A stretch of DNA of 64,000 nucleotides from Alitta virens (GCA_932294295.1 OW028573.1:17256155-17320154), one strand, 5' to 3'. Shown: positions 15,301 through 28,128, numbered from the stretch's first letter. The notes: generated from the letters alone by a model not told the origin. Program-made: numbers and translations.

Positions 15301-18300
15301 CCACGTTTTAACAAAACTATGTATGGAAAGAGAACATTCTCATATTATGGTGCTCATCTGTGAAATTTACTGCCATCAAATTATAAAGAAGCTTTAGATT
15401 TTAATGATTTTAAAAGGTTGCTATAGAAATGGGAAGGTCCAAAATGTTGCTGCAATGTTAGCATTTTATGATATGTTTTAAACATCATGGTTTTATTATA
15501 ATTTAATGAGTTTTTCATTGTTGTTTTAGCTGCACTTTTTTATTTTTGCACATATACAGTAGATTAATAGCTCTTTGAGCTAGTTTTATTGTTGTCTTAT
15601 GTCGACTTTAAATAAAGATTCTTCTATTCTTCTATTCTATTCATCAAATGCACAATTAACATTACAGACAGAAAAACAGACGAACATACAAATAGATAAA
15701 TCATTCAACACTGAATTTGACATGAATCATCTGAAGACTGTGCTTGTATATAGCTAAGAAAAAGTGTACACCCTCGCACGCCAGGGACCGAGGGATGAAA
15801 TTTTAAAGCATGATTCAATAAGCAACAGTCATTGGTTTTCCCCTTGCAATAACCCAGATCCAACAGGTTGTTTTCGACCTACAATGCCGAACAAACATTT
15901 CCTGTTTAACACCTTTGCATTAAGTTGGAAAACACGTTGTTGATTTAATATTGCTCTTTCTTACTTGGATAACCCAGTTCTTTGATGTGCGCAACAACGC
16001 AGTTATGTTAATATAGTGGAGGGACAATTTACTTCATTTGGTCTCTTAAATGTTATTATTAGGTAATTTTTTGTTCACTTTTTCATAGGCATTGATTGGA
16101 AGTACAAGAATCTGTGGCTATATATTATTCCACAAAACTATATTTTGATGTAAAAGTTGGCTTGATTTGTAAAATACAAAGGCCAAGAAAACATTTATTA
16201 GTTGTCTCAAATTTAGGTGTCTAATAATTAGTATATTTTGATAGTAAGATGGTCTGAATTGTGTGATCATAAATATATTGTTGCCTTAATGAAGAGATGG
16301 TCTTAAATAAGTGATTATTCCTACTTATGTGGACCCACCCTACATTTAAGTTGTTTCTGATGGAATGTTAAAGCGCAATAATAATGCTTACAACTACAAG
16401 GTGAGATGAAAGTGGTTTCAGATGTGGTGTATTCTCACTGTAAGGCCTATTATAGGTCTATATCTAACTGTGTATGACAGTTCTCCTTATTGTGAGTAAA
16501 GCACACTGTGACATAATTTACAGTGCATTGTTTGGGAAGATGTATGGGAAAGTGAACAATGTGAGTGGGTCAGGGGATCACATGTTCCATAAAAAGGGTT
16601 GCATGTGATGAAACAGCTGTTTAGCCCCCACATGTGCTGATCACTAACAATGCACAGATTTCATGGCTAATGACCTTCCTCTAATTTCACTGCAGCCAGG
16701 AGACTTTAATGAACGCAAGCTGCTGCAATGACCTACCCATGACCCCTAAAAGTTCGGTGCAGCCTAAAATTACTCCATCCCACCAAGCCTAGGTTTGTAT
16801 ACATGGAATTCAGGTAGAATAGCTTTGTTAGTTTTTACTAAATGAGCATTAAACAATGGCATCCAATGTAGCCCTGATTTTGTTACCTTATTCCTCCAAG
16901 CATCTAATTAATAGCAATACATGTAAATGTATTGCATTTATCGGGCATTATTTGTCAGATGATACCAAGCAAGAATTAGTTCAAGATCAGATTTTCCACT
17001 GATGACTTAGCAATAAAGAAGTAAGCTAAGCAGGTGAGTGAATGGTTAGGAATTAAATGGGTTACCTTGATTGGTTGGTGCTGGGTTCAGGAAGTGTGTC
17101 TCGGGCATTGAGTCTGACTACAGGAGTAACAGATTGACTTTTGGATCAAGAGAGTGACTATTGGATCAACGTACAGGGTGGCTATAGGAATAAAAGAGTG
17201 ACTATCACAGTAAAGGAGTGACTCTTGGAGATTGTTGGATAAACAGAGTGCTTTAGGTGCACAGAGTGATTCTTGGAGCATGAGAGTGACCCTTTGGAGA
17301 AAAGAGAGTGACCCTGGGTTTGCGATGGTGCTGCTGATTCGTGTCTGAAGCAGGTGTGAGCAGAAGCAGGGCTTTGAGAGGCAGACAGCACTTACCTTGC
17401 AGATGTAATGTATCATCAGCTGCTAAGGCAAGTACCGCCTGACTAACAAGCATTACAGTCCAACATTTTAGTCGCACCGTCCAGTATTATTATCCAGCAT
17501 TATATCCTTGGCAGAAGCAGTCATGGTCACCAGTCATGGTGTACATTAGTGTGAGAAGCAGTGAGTGCATGATGCTCCTACCACACGCATTGGACAGTGG
17601 TTAGTTTGCAGAGGGCACATCATTTTAGCTGGTGATTTTAATGACCGTTTCCTGTGATGTGTTTAGTGTGCATGGGCCACTAAGTCAGCTGGGACAGGCA
17701 AGTGACAGCAACTGGGCCAGCTGGCTACTGCTATACATGGCCTAGGGCACTGAGTTATGATCGTGGATACGAGGACCTACATATGATAGGTATGATTCCC
17801 TCTTCCTCTGAAGTGAAGCTGTCTAGTCTAATCAATCATGGAAGCTGTATAATTAATGCAAATCTCAGTTCGTGCCTTCTGCAACCCATTATTCATGACC
17901 CACTTTACCATAAATGTAAAACGACTTCAGACAGGACGCATTAACCGCGTGTTCATGTATAATAATCAGTGACTTCAACGCCAGCTTCCTTCGCGTTCAT
18001 TTATGCAGATCTAGAGTGCAGGTAGAGGACGCAGGAAGTGATTATACATGGGCATTACACCCTCTCACCTTGCTTCATGAGAATCCAGTTGCAATCCAGT
18101 TCTGCTTCAGCTTGTAAGAAATACCTGCCATCCGTCCACAGGGCAGCTTTTCCATCCAGGACCACAGCTTGCCCTGAAACCACATGACACGTCACAGTGA
18201 GCTGTCTTAGTGCTTATGACAGGTGTTACCTCTGACACCGTTGCATAACCATACATCACATAAATGTGTGCGAAAAAATGGCCACAAAAATGAACACGGT

Positions 18301-21300
18301 TTAGACCTGGTAGAGCCTGATTCAGTATGCAGGGAGGTGATCGTGGCTGGAGTGCACACATCACAATACACTGAAGTCTCCCTACTGAATATTAATACAA
18401 TTTCTCTTATTTGATTATCTTTACATAAATGCACATTAATGATATTCAGTGAATAGACGCTGCATATGCAGTCTAATGTATCTTCAAGTTTAATTCGATA
18501 TAACATGAACGAAATTACTACTATAAGTGGATACTATAATACTATTACTGTAGTTCATAGTGTAGCTCAGCCTGGAGCATAAGGTTGTGCATTTTTATTG
18601 TGCAGTAGATTAGACAAAGTATAAAGACCATGAACTGACTCTGAAGCACGATCATGGTGTAAAAAGAGAAGAAAAGACAACTGACCTGCAGAACCCTGGA
18701 ATCCGCTGATGTACTGAACCCTTTTGTCATAGTCCGACACATACTCACTCTGTCAAGAGAGTGAGAAGAAGTTTAAGTGAATTTTGAGTGAAACAGTGGT
18801 GAGATGCTAATGCTCTGGTTGCCTTAGGCGTTTGGTCCCTAAGCCTCGACTGCACAACTCTAGGCCCGTTCAGCGCATACAAAAAACAAAAGGTCACATG
18901 CCTCAGGGCGGAGTGGGCACACCAGCCAATCAGTGTGGACTCCCAGCAAAGCCCTAGCCAATGAGAGGACGCGAAGCTGACGGACCAAGGGCCTGTCCTC
19001 TCAGCTGGGTTATCGGCGGCCCTTGTCACCATGAACCTAGTCGCACACCTTATATGGGATCTAGGTGCAGATTAAGTCAAAATGTTGGCATAATTATAAT
19101 ACACCGGGGCCTCCACAACCTGTGACCAAGCCTGACCCTTCTGCCGCAGCGCGACCTGGTGGTCGAGGTCATTATCATTACACAGCATGCTCGCCCACTG
19201 ACCCACAAAGGAACAACCCTAAATATTACGGCTACAAATTAATGTGAAACTTAATATGAAAGTATAAGTAATGTCATTGTGCAAATTAAAATAGGTTTCC
19301 TGATTGTCCTATATCAATTGTTGCTTAGCTATTTAGTATGCAATATGAATAAAATCAAATCTGTGTGCTGCTCACAAAATACCATCATAAGTCATAACCA
19401 TATAGAAACAATTCGGGCCTATACAGTAATCACAATTTATGTTTTTTGTAGTGTGAATTTACTCTCTGATGAAATTATATTAAGAATGCGTTTCTATAAA
19501 TCTAATTTATTTCATTGTTATTTCAACAAAATGATGAAATAACTTAAAAGTCTTTGTAAACAGGCTAAATACCCACTCTAGCTTAATTTTCTCACCTCTT
19601 AACGATATACTTTATTGAGCTATGTAAATTCACATAGAAACTTTTTGAAAAATCATGATTACATCAGATACCACTGTATATGTAGTTAAACCTAGCATTA
19701 AGTGCACAGTATTGGCTGATAGAATAATTGTTTGCTTTTTGTTGGCAAAACATTAATAAGATATTATTTATTTGTTTAGACTGGCATTAAATCTGTACCT
19801 GGTGAGCATCGGCCATGGGAATGTAAACAGCTTGGACATCTGACATGGTTACTCTCAAAGCCGCCAGGCGCGCTGTTGTGTCAACCTGTGTCGGTGGCGG
19901 CGTCTGCAAAGTTCACCAAAAATCTCATTACTATTTTCATATAGAATAGAATAGAATAGAATAGAATAGAATAGAATAGAATAGAATAGAATGCGACTTA
20001 AGGTCGAACATCGCAATAAAACTTTGTGATTGACAGTATGAAACAAGTTTATATAGCGATTATGACAATGGTAATTTGTGTAAGAAGAATTTGCTTTGTA
20101 GATTTAGATGTCAAGTGAAATGCATTTCTTTTTCTCATAACTTATAAAGTTAGTATAATTATATCTTCTCATTTTAGATTCTCAAAACAAAAAGAATTCA
20201 AACCGTTTTTAAAGTTAAAATTGCTGTAAATATCGTCTTATCATTTTTTCGTTTCTTTTTCACAAATTTTAACAATCAACAATACGAGTGCTTTGACAGG
20301 TCGGTCATAAGTCTTTTTTATCAGTTGTGTAGTGTTGTGTTTGAACGTTTATTATCCCTTGGTGTTGGTTACATGTAACTGAAGTAGCCTGTCTAAACCT
20401 TGGTCAAGTAACGCTCATCTTTCTAGGCTGCCCTAATTCAACATTTCCTATTCAAATATTACACGAGTGTATTCATCTTTTATCATTTCATTGCAGATTA
20501 AATAACTGCATACTATAATATAAATCATGCAGTAAAACTCACAATTAATACATTGACAGTGACTGAGGTGGTCTTAATAGAGAGGTGGTCTTTATTCTGG
20601 TCCTAGTTTTCAATTCAGTTTGGGATGACAGCAAAATGATCTTTAAATGAGGCAGTATTAATATTGAGTGTTGTCCAAAGCTACGTAATTCTCTTTTTGC
20701 AAAATTACTCTTAGCATTTTACTTGATATAATGTTTTGTCGTTAATTTTATCTTAAATAATAAACGTGTAGCTGACGGTGTACCTTAAACATGAAGTGGT
20801 CACGAGGTGAATATTAAAGTTAAGTGGCATTTATTGCTTGATTATACTTATTTATCGTTACTTGAACAACTTTTATATTGTTTAATGACCTCTTGATCTG
20901 ATCTATGACACAAACGACCCTGGACATGGATCCAGCAATGTCATGTTGCCATGTATTTGCAGTGATTTGTAAAGTCTATTTAATAAGTCTTGTGGCATGT
21001 TACTCAGAACTGAAACGGGTTACTAATATTAAATTCATGTTAGCAATTTGATATTATTGAAGTTCATGAAAGTGTTTTTTATGCACTCAAGTAAGTGCAA
21101 TATCTAAAGTTCCGCTAATGACTTTTGTTCACCCAGAAAGCAAACCATAAACATGTTAGGATTATAAAACATTGTGCGTTTAATACACCTACATAAAAAC
21201 TCTTTTCTAAATTAAGAAAAGCACAGGGAAAATAAATCCTTATTATCAGGATGGAAAAATAGGAAAATGTTCTACATAAACTTGTAGTAATTTAACGTTA

Positions 21301-21687
21301 TTTATCGGGTCATTACGGCTACCCCAAAATTATTACCACCCTCATCGTTGTTTAGTTTGGTCTTGGTGGCCCTAATAGCCAGGTAAATTTATTTCTTACC
21401 GCCCCGGATTGACACGATGGCCTGTCTCCAGCTTCTGGACTGCTTCTCCGAACTCTTGAGGCTCCATGGCTTTGCCCTGCTGCAAGGACTGAAAGAGAGA
21501 ACAGTCTTGTGAGAACTGGCAGTTGATATTAATGTGGAAACCGCTCTAATTCTATCCACTGAACTCGGTCGAAGTTTATCACATCCCAGAAAGAAGAATT
21601 GAAAGTCCATTTGAGCTGGTTTTAAGTTACAACTTGTCGTCTCAATCGTCTATCCATCAATCCTGGCTTACCTAACAAATAGGTCAT
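1088..21687 (-). CDS. XPNPEP2-like: Secreted, probably GPI-anchored Xaa-Pro aminopeptidase (aminopeptidase P, XPNPEP2-like), 22 exons, about 694 aa
   Basis: Metallopeptidase of family M24B that removes an N-terminal residue preceding proline, as in bradykinin and collagen-like peptides. Exons, in gene order: 21672-21687, 21400-21488, 19799-19903, 18686-18749, 18069-18173, 14016-14108, 13724-13867, 13098-13190, 12916-12997, 12551-12656, 12107-12226, 11657-11761, 11518-11568, 11146-11207, 10904-11053, 9868-9928, 8687-8756, 8382-8486, 5964-6041, 4718-4794, 1814-1912, 1088-1297. Phases close throughout. Visible family landmarks are ARLAALR and [17 protein letters not shown] in the creatinase-like N domain, [48 protein letters not shown] (two metal Asp), HGTGHG (metal His), EPGYYEDG and GVRLE (two metal Glu). 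The GPNGAIIHY His is also kept. The N terminus is hydrophobic (LLVLAAG) and the C terminus ends in a 17-residue hydrophobic tail ([17 protein letters not shown]), as in the GPI-anchored XPNPEP2 branch rather than cytosolic XPNPEP1. The family identity is very secure. The first 16-nt exon is the weak point. Confidence 0.93.
6197..6390. repeat. GATA/GTAG tetranucleotide microsatellite
   Basis: About 190 bases of imperfect GATA repeats, grading into GGTA and CATA variants at the right end. It sits in the intron between the aminopeptidase exons 8382-8486 and 5964-6041. The apparent Tyr/Leu/Ser-rich open frames on the minus strand are a by-product of the repeat. Confidence 0.95.
9326..9369. repeat. 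Short ACAAT-type microsatellite
   Basis: Imperfect pentanucleotide run (ACAAC changing to ACAAT, TACAA) in an aminopeptidase intron. Confidence 0.7.
10080..10665 (+). mobile_element. 3' end of a decayed non-LTR retrotransposon (LINE) with TTAC tail
   Basis: Plus-strand sequence opposite to the host gene, inside the intron between aminopeptidase exons 10904-11053 and 9868-9928. Near the end it translates to [18 protein letters not shown], then [14 protein letters not shown], the C-terminal signature of CR1/Jockey-type ORF2 proteins (a tryptophan and a Cys cluster). An untranslated stretch follows, ending in AATAAAGTTTTACTTACTTACT, a typical LINE 3' tail on a simple repeat. It is truncated at the 5' side and frameshifted, so inactive. 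Confidence 0.75.
13405..13547. mobile_element. Partial copy of the CAGT-terminal MITE family (copy 1)
   Basis: Shares blocks such as GGTGTAAGC..AAGCTAGGAGT.GACAG, CCAGTTATAGCTACA, CCAGGAATAGGT and GTCGACCATAT with the copies at 42043-42417 and 62965-63288. The right end reads GAACTAACTG, the same terminus as the 63-kb copy. The left terminus is missing. It lies in an aminopeptidase intron. Confidence 0.75.
15240..15650 (+). mobile_element. 3' end of a second LINE remnant with TTCTA tail
   Basis: A plus-strand fragment in the 4-kb intron between aminopeptidase exons 18069-18173 and 14016-14108. It translates to [32 protein letters not shown], then KWEGPKCCC after one stop, which is the conserved end of CR1/Jockey-like ORF2. 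The tail GACTTTAAATAAAGATTCTTC runs into a TTCTATTC simple repeat. Stops and truncation show it is dead. Confidence 0.8.
17145..17325. repeat. Degenerate minisatellite built on GAGTGAC
   Basis: Seven or so irregularly spaced copies of GAGTGAC/GAGTGAT followed by TATTGG or CTTGGAG and an AAAAGA spacer, at roughly 18-37 base intervals, in an aminopeptidase intron. The units are too diverged for an exact period by eye. Confidence 0.6.
19941..19991. repeat. ATAGA pentanucleotide microsatellite, probably a LINE tail
   Basis: Ten perfect ATAGA units followed by ATGCGACTTAAGGTCGA. In reverse complement this reads as a LINE 3' terminus (TCGACCTTAAGTCGCAT then TTCTA repeats), resembling the end of the element at 15240-15650. 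So it is probably the stub of a minus-oriented LINE. Confidence 0.8.
21672..21687 (-). other. Candidate 16-nt initiating exon of the aminopeptidase gene
   Basis: On the minus strand ATG plus four codons and one base, then a good donor (GTAAGC). It joins in frame to the 21400-21488 exon, giving [16 protein letters not shown]. An in-frame TAA lies just upstream, so this ATG is the first available. The resulting signal peptide would be short and lacks a basic N region, so an alternative first exon further upstream is possible. Confidence 0.5.
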
Positions 21688-21689
21688 CC

Positions 21690-23150
21690 AGAATATGTAT
21701 TACGTGGCTACAGATCATTATGCAAATGGTAATTAAACCGACATCCAATTTGGCCACAATACAGTTGGGTTGGAATCCGTTGGATCACTGTGAAAGTAAG
21801 CATGAAACTGCATCCTCTCGAGTTATATTAACAGAATTAGATTTTCAATTGATCTAACTACATGCTTGTACCCAGGGAGGGTCATGTTCACCCGACGTTA
21901 TTATTACCCCCCCCCCCCCCCACTCTCTCCCATTAGCAAACGAAGTAGCCATTGTTGGTTCATATTTCACTAGCATTACTATGAACCTCAGCTCAAACTT
22001 CACTTTCCTTCTATAAATGGCAAATGTCCAGGGGCGGATTCAGACCATAAGGTGTTCCAATTTACATTTTACAATTAATTAACAGCATTATCTATCACGT
22101 TTTGTAGTTATATTCACTCCTCTTCGTGTGAGCTTTTTTTTGTATATTTTATATCATCACATTATAACAAATGTGCCTCAATTAAGGGAGTTACACTGTA
22201 TTCCCAAATATATCGATTTTACGGTAACTTACTGGCAGAAAAAGTTGCCTGGACTTTACCGTAAAATAATTGGTCACAGGGACTCACAGTCAGTTATTGT
22301 ACAGTAAATTACTGTTTAATCGAGGCTCACAGTTAAGGTCCATACAGTACTTCACTGGTGTATTTCTACAGTACTGAACCGCTATTTCTACAGTAGTTCG
22401 CCATTCCATATTTAATTAGCCTCTTTTTCTTTTTATTTATAATGTAAGGGGTGTGCACAATTTTACAGCTTTTTCGTATAGTGCTAGTGCACATACCCCA
22501 CAGTATACTAATGTCTTTTATTGTTAATGTTATGTACTAACCGTATTGAAATACTACATACTGTGAACAAATAAAACATCTAAACATATATTTATTTTGC
22601 TATTCTTCCCAGGATTCCCTAAAACTAGAGTACGGTAATTTGCCATATATATTCTGTACAAGTTTTCCAAAACACGGTAAATGTCCGTGCTCACATGGTG
22701 GAAATACAACTATGTACTGTGTACAAATAAATTGTTTGGTTCTACACAGTCATTTAAAAATTAACATTTACATAAAAACTATGAATGAGGATAAAATATA
22801 TGTAACAAATACAGTCACACTTCACATTATAAAACCATTACTAATTAAGGTAAATATTGATTAACCAAAACATTGTAATTACGATAAGTCAATTACTGAT
22901 GTTGTGAGACCATTTTGCTATTAAGGACACTGTTGCATTGAATTGGGGGCGGGGGGCGTATTTTTGTTTTGGTTAATTATTAGCCTTTTGTGAATCTAAA
23001 GATGTGCAATTATGCTATCTTAAATTGATCAATACAAATGAATTTTTAATTTTCACCGTTTCTCAATTACTCTGTGGCAATTGCCACCCGCTAAAGAGTC
23101 AACTACCATGGTTCCACCCCTGGTTTAGCCAAGAAAATATAGCTACTCGC
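21690..23150. other. Intergenic region upstream of the aminopeptidase gene
   Basis: Holds a poly-C run near 21907-21921 and a patch (22214-22400) rich in TTTTACGGTAA / TTTACCGTAAAA and ACAGTAAATTACTGT palindromes. The patch looks like an old dispersed repeat. The aminopeptidase promoter should lie at its left end, but I see no clear core-promoter motif. Confidence 0.5.
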
Positions 23151-23160
23151 TGCCAAGTCT

Positions 23161-23544
23161 GACAAACTGTCTCACGAGGAGAGTCGTAACGACAAACTGT
23201 CTCACGAGGAGAGTCGTGATGACCAACTGTCTCACGAGGACAGTCGTGATGTCAAACTGTCTCACGAGGAGAGTCGTGATGACAAACTGTCTCACGAGGA
23301 GAGTCGTGATGACAAACTGTCTTACGAGGAGAGTCGTGATGACAAACTGTCCCATGAGGAGTATGACAAACTGCCTCACGAGGAGAGTCGTGATGTCAAA
23401 CTGTCTCACGAGGAGAGTCGTGATGTCAAACTGTCTCACGAGGAGAGTCGTGATGTCAAACTGTCTCACGAGGAGAGTCGTGATGTCAAACCGTCTCACG
23501 AGGAGAGTCGTGATGTCAAACCGTCTCACGAGGAGAGCCGTGAT
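23161..23544. repeat. 30-bp minisatellite, 13 units, each with a hairpin
   Basis: Twelve 30-bp units and one 24-bp unit (23341-23364). Each complete unit contains TCACGAGGAGAGTCGTGA, a 6-bp perfect stem around a GGAGAG loop. The stem extends by TGTC/GACA past a one-base bulge in the units that read GATGACA. The left half carries mostly GATGAC junctions and the right half GATGTC junctions, so two unit variants are regionally segregated. Because 30 is divisible by 3, both strands stay open for about 140 codons. I regard these frames as repeat artefacts. Confidence 0.95.
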
Positions 23545-26500
23545 GTCAAACATGACAAGAGTCACGCCTGTCGGCGCGCTTGCAAATGACAACAGTGTTT
23601 CGGTCTTCTGGCTGCCTAAAGCTGTATGACTGTGTAAATAAACAAAAAAGCTGGCGAGTTTTTCTCAGGTGTCATGGTGGCTCAGATATATGTCTAATGT
23701 GCATTGGGACACATATATTATTGTTTTTTTATGTGTTTTTTTTTCAAAGCCTAATTTCTGATACATTTTTGCATATATGGCAAAATAAAATGTACTGTAT
23801 TTAATATTTGGTACGTGGTAAACAAATGATGATCCAGGGGTTCTAGTTGGGACACTTGGGCTGTGTGGATTCCCAGCTTCGTCAGCTCGTTACGATTGCC
23901 TCACAAAACTAACAGAAACAAAACAACATTTCTTGGAAACACGCGTGTCATGTGGTACATATAGTCTAGTCTCTAGTGACTCCATGATATAACCTTATGC
24001 AGTAAACCCCTCACAATTAAGACCATTCTGATGATCCAACGGTTTTTTCCCATTAACTATATAATTATCATCTGTCTCATAATTAGGACCACAAGTTGAA
24101 GCATATTATGCATCATGAGGTTTTAATGGTAATATTTCTCTCTAGCTATTATGGTGACTTTTACACGTTAGAGCAAGGTATGGTATGACACGCGCAGGAT
24201 GCAGGACTGTCCGATGGTCAAGCAGTGGTCAAGCCCCTGGACACATGTGACCGACCGGACATGTCAGTCAGGAGCACATGCGCCAAGACTCAAAGGACAA
24301 GCAGCTGGTCTCGCGTGGCCACAGATTGTGCGAGAACTTGCGAGATCAGAACTGGACTTTTTGTTTGGAAGGGCAACCTGACAGGGATCATTCCTATAAT
24401 ATTCTAAATGGGCGAAGAATGGAAAAGAAGTCGAAACAAAACGTCAGGTCATATGTAACAATTGCATTCACACAAACCTGCAACAATGGCCAAGAAGAAC
24501 CAATTAGCCATTATGTATCTTATAAACTCTTCCTGCAATTCCTGTATAATTCCTGGTGTTATTGATGAAAAATAACCGTGACAACGACAGTCCTCCCTAA
24601 GTGGTGACAATGAGATACTGAACGCAAGGGTCAGAGCCAGGAGAGGGGAGTGTTCTGATTTACAAAGGCTATAAAGTTTCTACTTCCCCCAGTCGAAAGT
24701 AAACAATTTAGACACCACTATCACATGTTTTTTGTTTTATTCATGTGTTGCCTTAGTAACGGCCCTAGGAGGCAAAATAGTCTAAACTGCCCAGAGGGAA
24801 TTACAGGTATGTATATTCATGGGAAACTGTACTTATCTTTACATCCAATAAAGAGTACGCTATAATTATATAGATAAGTATAATGCATATCAAATATTAA
24901 CATCAACTCCAAGAAGCCAAGAACAAATATAGAGCCAAACTTTCTGAAGGATGGACAATGCAAACATATGATCCAAAAATACACAACCTTGTTGAAATTT
25001 AAACAAAAAAATAGGCCACGTATATATAATAGCATAGATTTACTGTGCCATGCGTGGAATTTAAATACATCTAAACCTAAGTCATGGGATTTGGGTTACA
25101 AGCTCATTATCAATTCCATGTGAACCTGATACTAAAACTCTCTTTATATTGCAGTGAAATTTGTGATGTAGCTGGTTTTTTTTATATTCATTTTAAGGTT
25201 GTTGTTGTTCTGTTTTTATCATTTTTGTTTTTCAGTGAGTTGCTACAGAAATAACACACCAGTCATATATAATTGCACAATGCACTGTACAATGTGCAGT
25301 CACTATAGTTATATTTTGTATCTTATTTATAACATTTTTAAACCGGTTTGCAAAGCCCAGACAGCTTCAGGCGATCCCGTTTTTCTGTGAGGTCTTGCTA
25401 CAGTAAATCTCACCATGAGACCATTCCACCAATTTCGAACAGACGAACACCCAGCTATTAAGCAACCAAACCAGACCTACAGTAATTACAATCTTATGCA
25501 TTCCAGGCTTAGATATAATTTACCTCCTAATTAGGACCGTTTCGCCATTAGAAAAGTGAAATTTGTATCTTCTTAACAAATGTCATAAAATACGCAGCTA
25601 GAACATCGTGTCAATTCTTTGTATTGCTCACTACTACAATTACTGAAAATATGTAGATTTTTATCCCCTCTTCATACACTCATACTTGACATTTTCAGCA
25701 GGATTTCCCTGCTCATAAATACACCATTTCTTTGGTCTATGTCCAAAAGGTCCATCCCTATCTCTAGACATTCAAAGTACTTAAAAGTATTTTCTTAATA
25801 TGAAATACCAAACGCACTGCAAGACGTATCAAAGGTTGATGCATTATAACCATTTGATACATCACATGTATTAGAGTTATGTATCATGCATGTCATGTAT
25901 AATACACATGAATCATGCACACATTTATCACTAGAGGGCAGGTTTTGAATCAAGGATGAGGCGACCTCTACAACCTTTCCAAAATGTCACCAGTTGTGTC
26001 AGCGACACTCCAGCAACATTTCCTGGGTGGTCTTATATCTAGCATAGGTAGAAATCTTACAGATACAATTTTTCATTTGTGCAAAGGCAAATTATAGAAC
26101 ACGGTGCAAGTCCGGCATACCACTTGTGCTGTCAGAGGCATATCATGAATAAAAGATGAATTCATAATGAACAGATAAAATGTTGCTATAATAATGATAA
26201 TAAATGGTACCATAATTTGAATTTAGATGAGAGTGCTCATTAAAATCTACATTCAGCCAATTTCCACAATATGTATTATTTCATAATTTCTATTTATATG
26301 TTACTTAACTAATTAATTGTACCTTAATATGCGAAGATTAAGATAGGTTGAGTCTAGCAGGTAGTTGTTATTAGCTTTACTTGTATTAATTATTAATATT
26401 TAATTCTGGGGGTTTTCCACTGTTTAAGCTGTACTGAGTTCACCCTCTGTGAACCAGTCCTAAAGCTTTTATAATCTCGTTTTGTTTCCATCTCTCTCTA

Positions 26501-27178
26501 TATTTAGCCTGGTCTGTCGCACTTCTAGTTAACCCAGCCCACCAATTTTCCCATTTATTATCAAACTTATTTTCAAATTTATGTTTAAATTTCAAAATTC
26601 AAATATTTCCATATATATTCAAAATTAAGGCGGCTGTTTCGTACATTATTCTACATACTTTGTTTGCTTAGTATATCGTATTTGGAACGATAAATTATAC
26701 AATGGCATTATGCACACATAAAATAAGAAAAAATACTATATTTTAACTTTATCATATCCCAACTTTATTATATTTTGTGATTATGCATTTATCATATACA
26801 ACATATTATTATATATACTTCAGTATTTATTATGGTATGCTTGTTGTCTTTGTGTTTTTGCCAATATGCAGTAGACTCAACACATTATATTTTTATTATT
26901 ATATCACTTTGCATTTATTTATACTTTTAAACCAATGTACTGCGTGTTGGAAAATAATAAAATGTCTAAATGTCTCAATGCATTGTAAAGGCAAATACTC
27001 TATGAGGCGTAGGCCTACCAGTTTCTTTGTAATTTGTATTGATTGTGTAAATGTTGGTTAGCTTACACGTTTAACGTCTAAGGCTAAACAATACCTTGGC
27101 TGATTTTAAACAACATTTTGGATGGACATCAGTGAAACAAACATTTTTCAGAAAACGGACAATCTCTTCTAAGAGTGC

Positions 27179-27215
27179 ATACTTACTTACTTACTTGCTT
27201 ACTTGCTTACTTACT
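27179..27215. repeat. TTAC/TTGC microsatellite
   Basis: ACTT tetranucleotide run with two TTGC variant units, similar to the tail of the LINE at 10080-10665. Confidence 0.85.
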
Positions 27216-28128
27216 TACTCGAACATGCGTAGGCTTATACACTGTCCAATACGAAAAACTATCTGAAGCATTAGTATGTAAATTATTTGCATATTCACAT
27301 TACTATTACTACTATTATGAAAAGATCCGCTTCTTCAGCAAGGCTCACTAAGTTGTAGAATACTATTTAGGATTTAGGATTACAAAAGGACACTGCAGTC
27401 TTTAGTTGAGATGTAGCTCCTGAAGGGAGTCCGGGTTGGGAATTGCCAAAACCGCTAGGGCACCTTGGTCGCCAGGATCCTACAGCCATACTTCAAAACA
27501 GATCTGGGACTTGTGTATTTGCTATAACCCCCCACAATTCGCTTTTGTAGGTTTATGAATTCTAAGTTGTCAAACTCATACCCAGGACATTTGAGGACAG
27601 TGTGATGAGTGTATTTCTTCCTCTGGTTGATTCAGATGGTAATCAGATGACTTCCTCATGGAAAGGGTGATTTGGCAGGCCTGCAAAGTAAAAAAAAATG
27701 AAATAAACAAGAAAACTATAAAGTCGAAATGTGTAAATATAGATTTAATACATTAAACACTATGGGCAAATAAATTACATCGTGATTCAAAGTTTATCGA
27801 TGTCAAAAACACCTGGTAGTTAATTAGGTGTAAGCATAAAACGATTTGTCTTGTTTTTTTTTAACATTTCAAAATAATGTAATCAATCTGAAAAACAATA
27901 AAAGGCCTTATATAACAGCATGTGTCTGTCCATTATCGAACACATTTGTTTGGCGAGGGCAACTTCACACATATATCCTAAAACTAATTGTGAAGTGTAA
28001 ATTCTTTAGTCAAATGGATTTTGATGTTTTGCATATCTTCCCATTGGTCATCTTTGTCACTGGTGCAGGGGTAAGGACTTCAGAGGCTTCACCGTGAGTA
28101 CGAGAGTTTTAAGGTCTAATTGGCTGGG

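Noticed and set aside
21400..21488. Start codon at the internal ATG reading [10 protein letters not shown]
   Set aside because: That frame does not join to the next exon in the aminopeptidase phase. The frame giving LAAGQSHG does.
23161..23544. CRISPR array or hammerhead ribozyme repeat
   Set aside because: There are no unique spacers and the host is a eukaryote. The hammerhead core is not intact (GUGAUGA with CAAAC rather than CUGAUGA with GAAAC), and the unit is too short.
23143..23629. Overlapping 149- and 137-codon open frames on both strands
   Set aside because: Both follow from a 30-bp repeat divisible by three. There is no signal, splice site or homology, so I treat it as minisatellite.
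24199..24565. Three overlapping open frames in a GC-richer block
   Set aside because: No frame has recognisable motifs or matching splice phases. It may be an old repeat.
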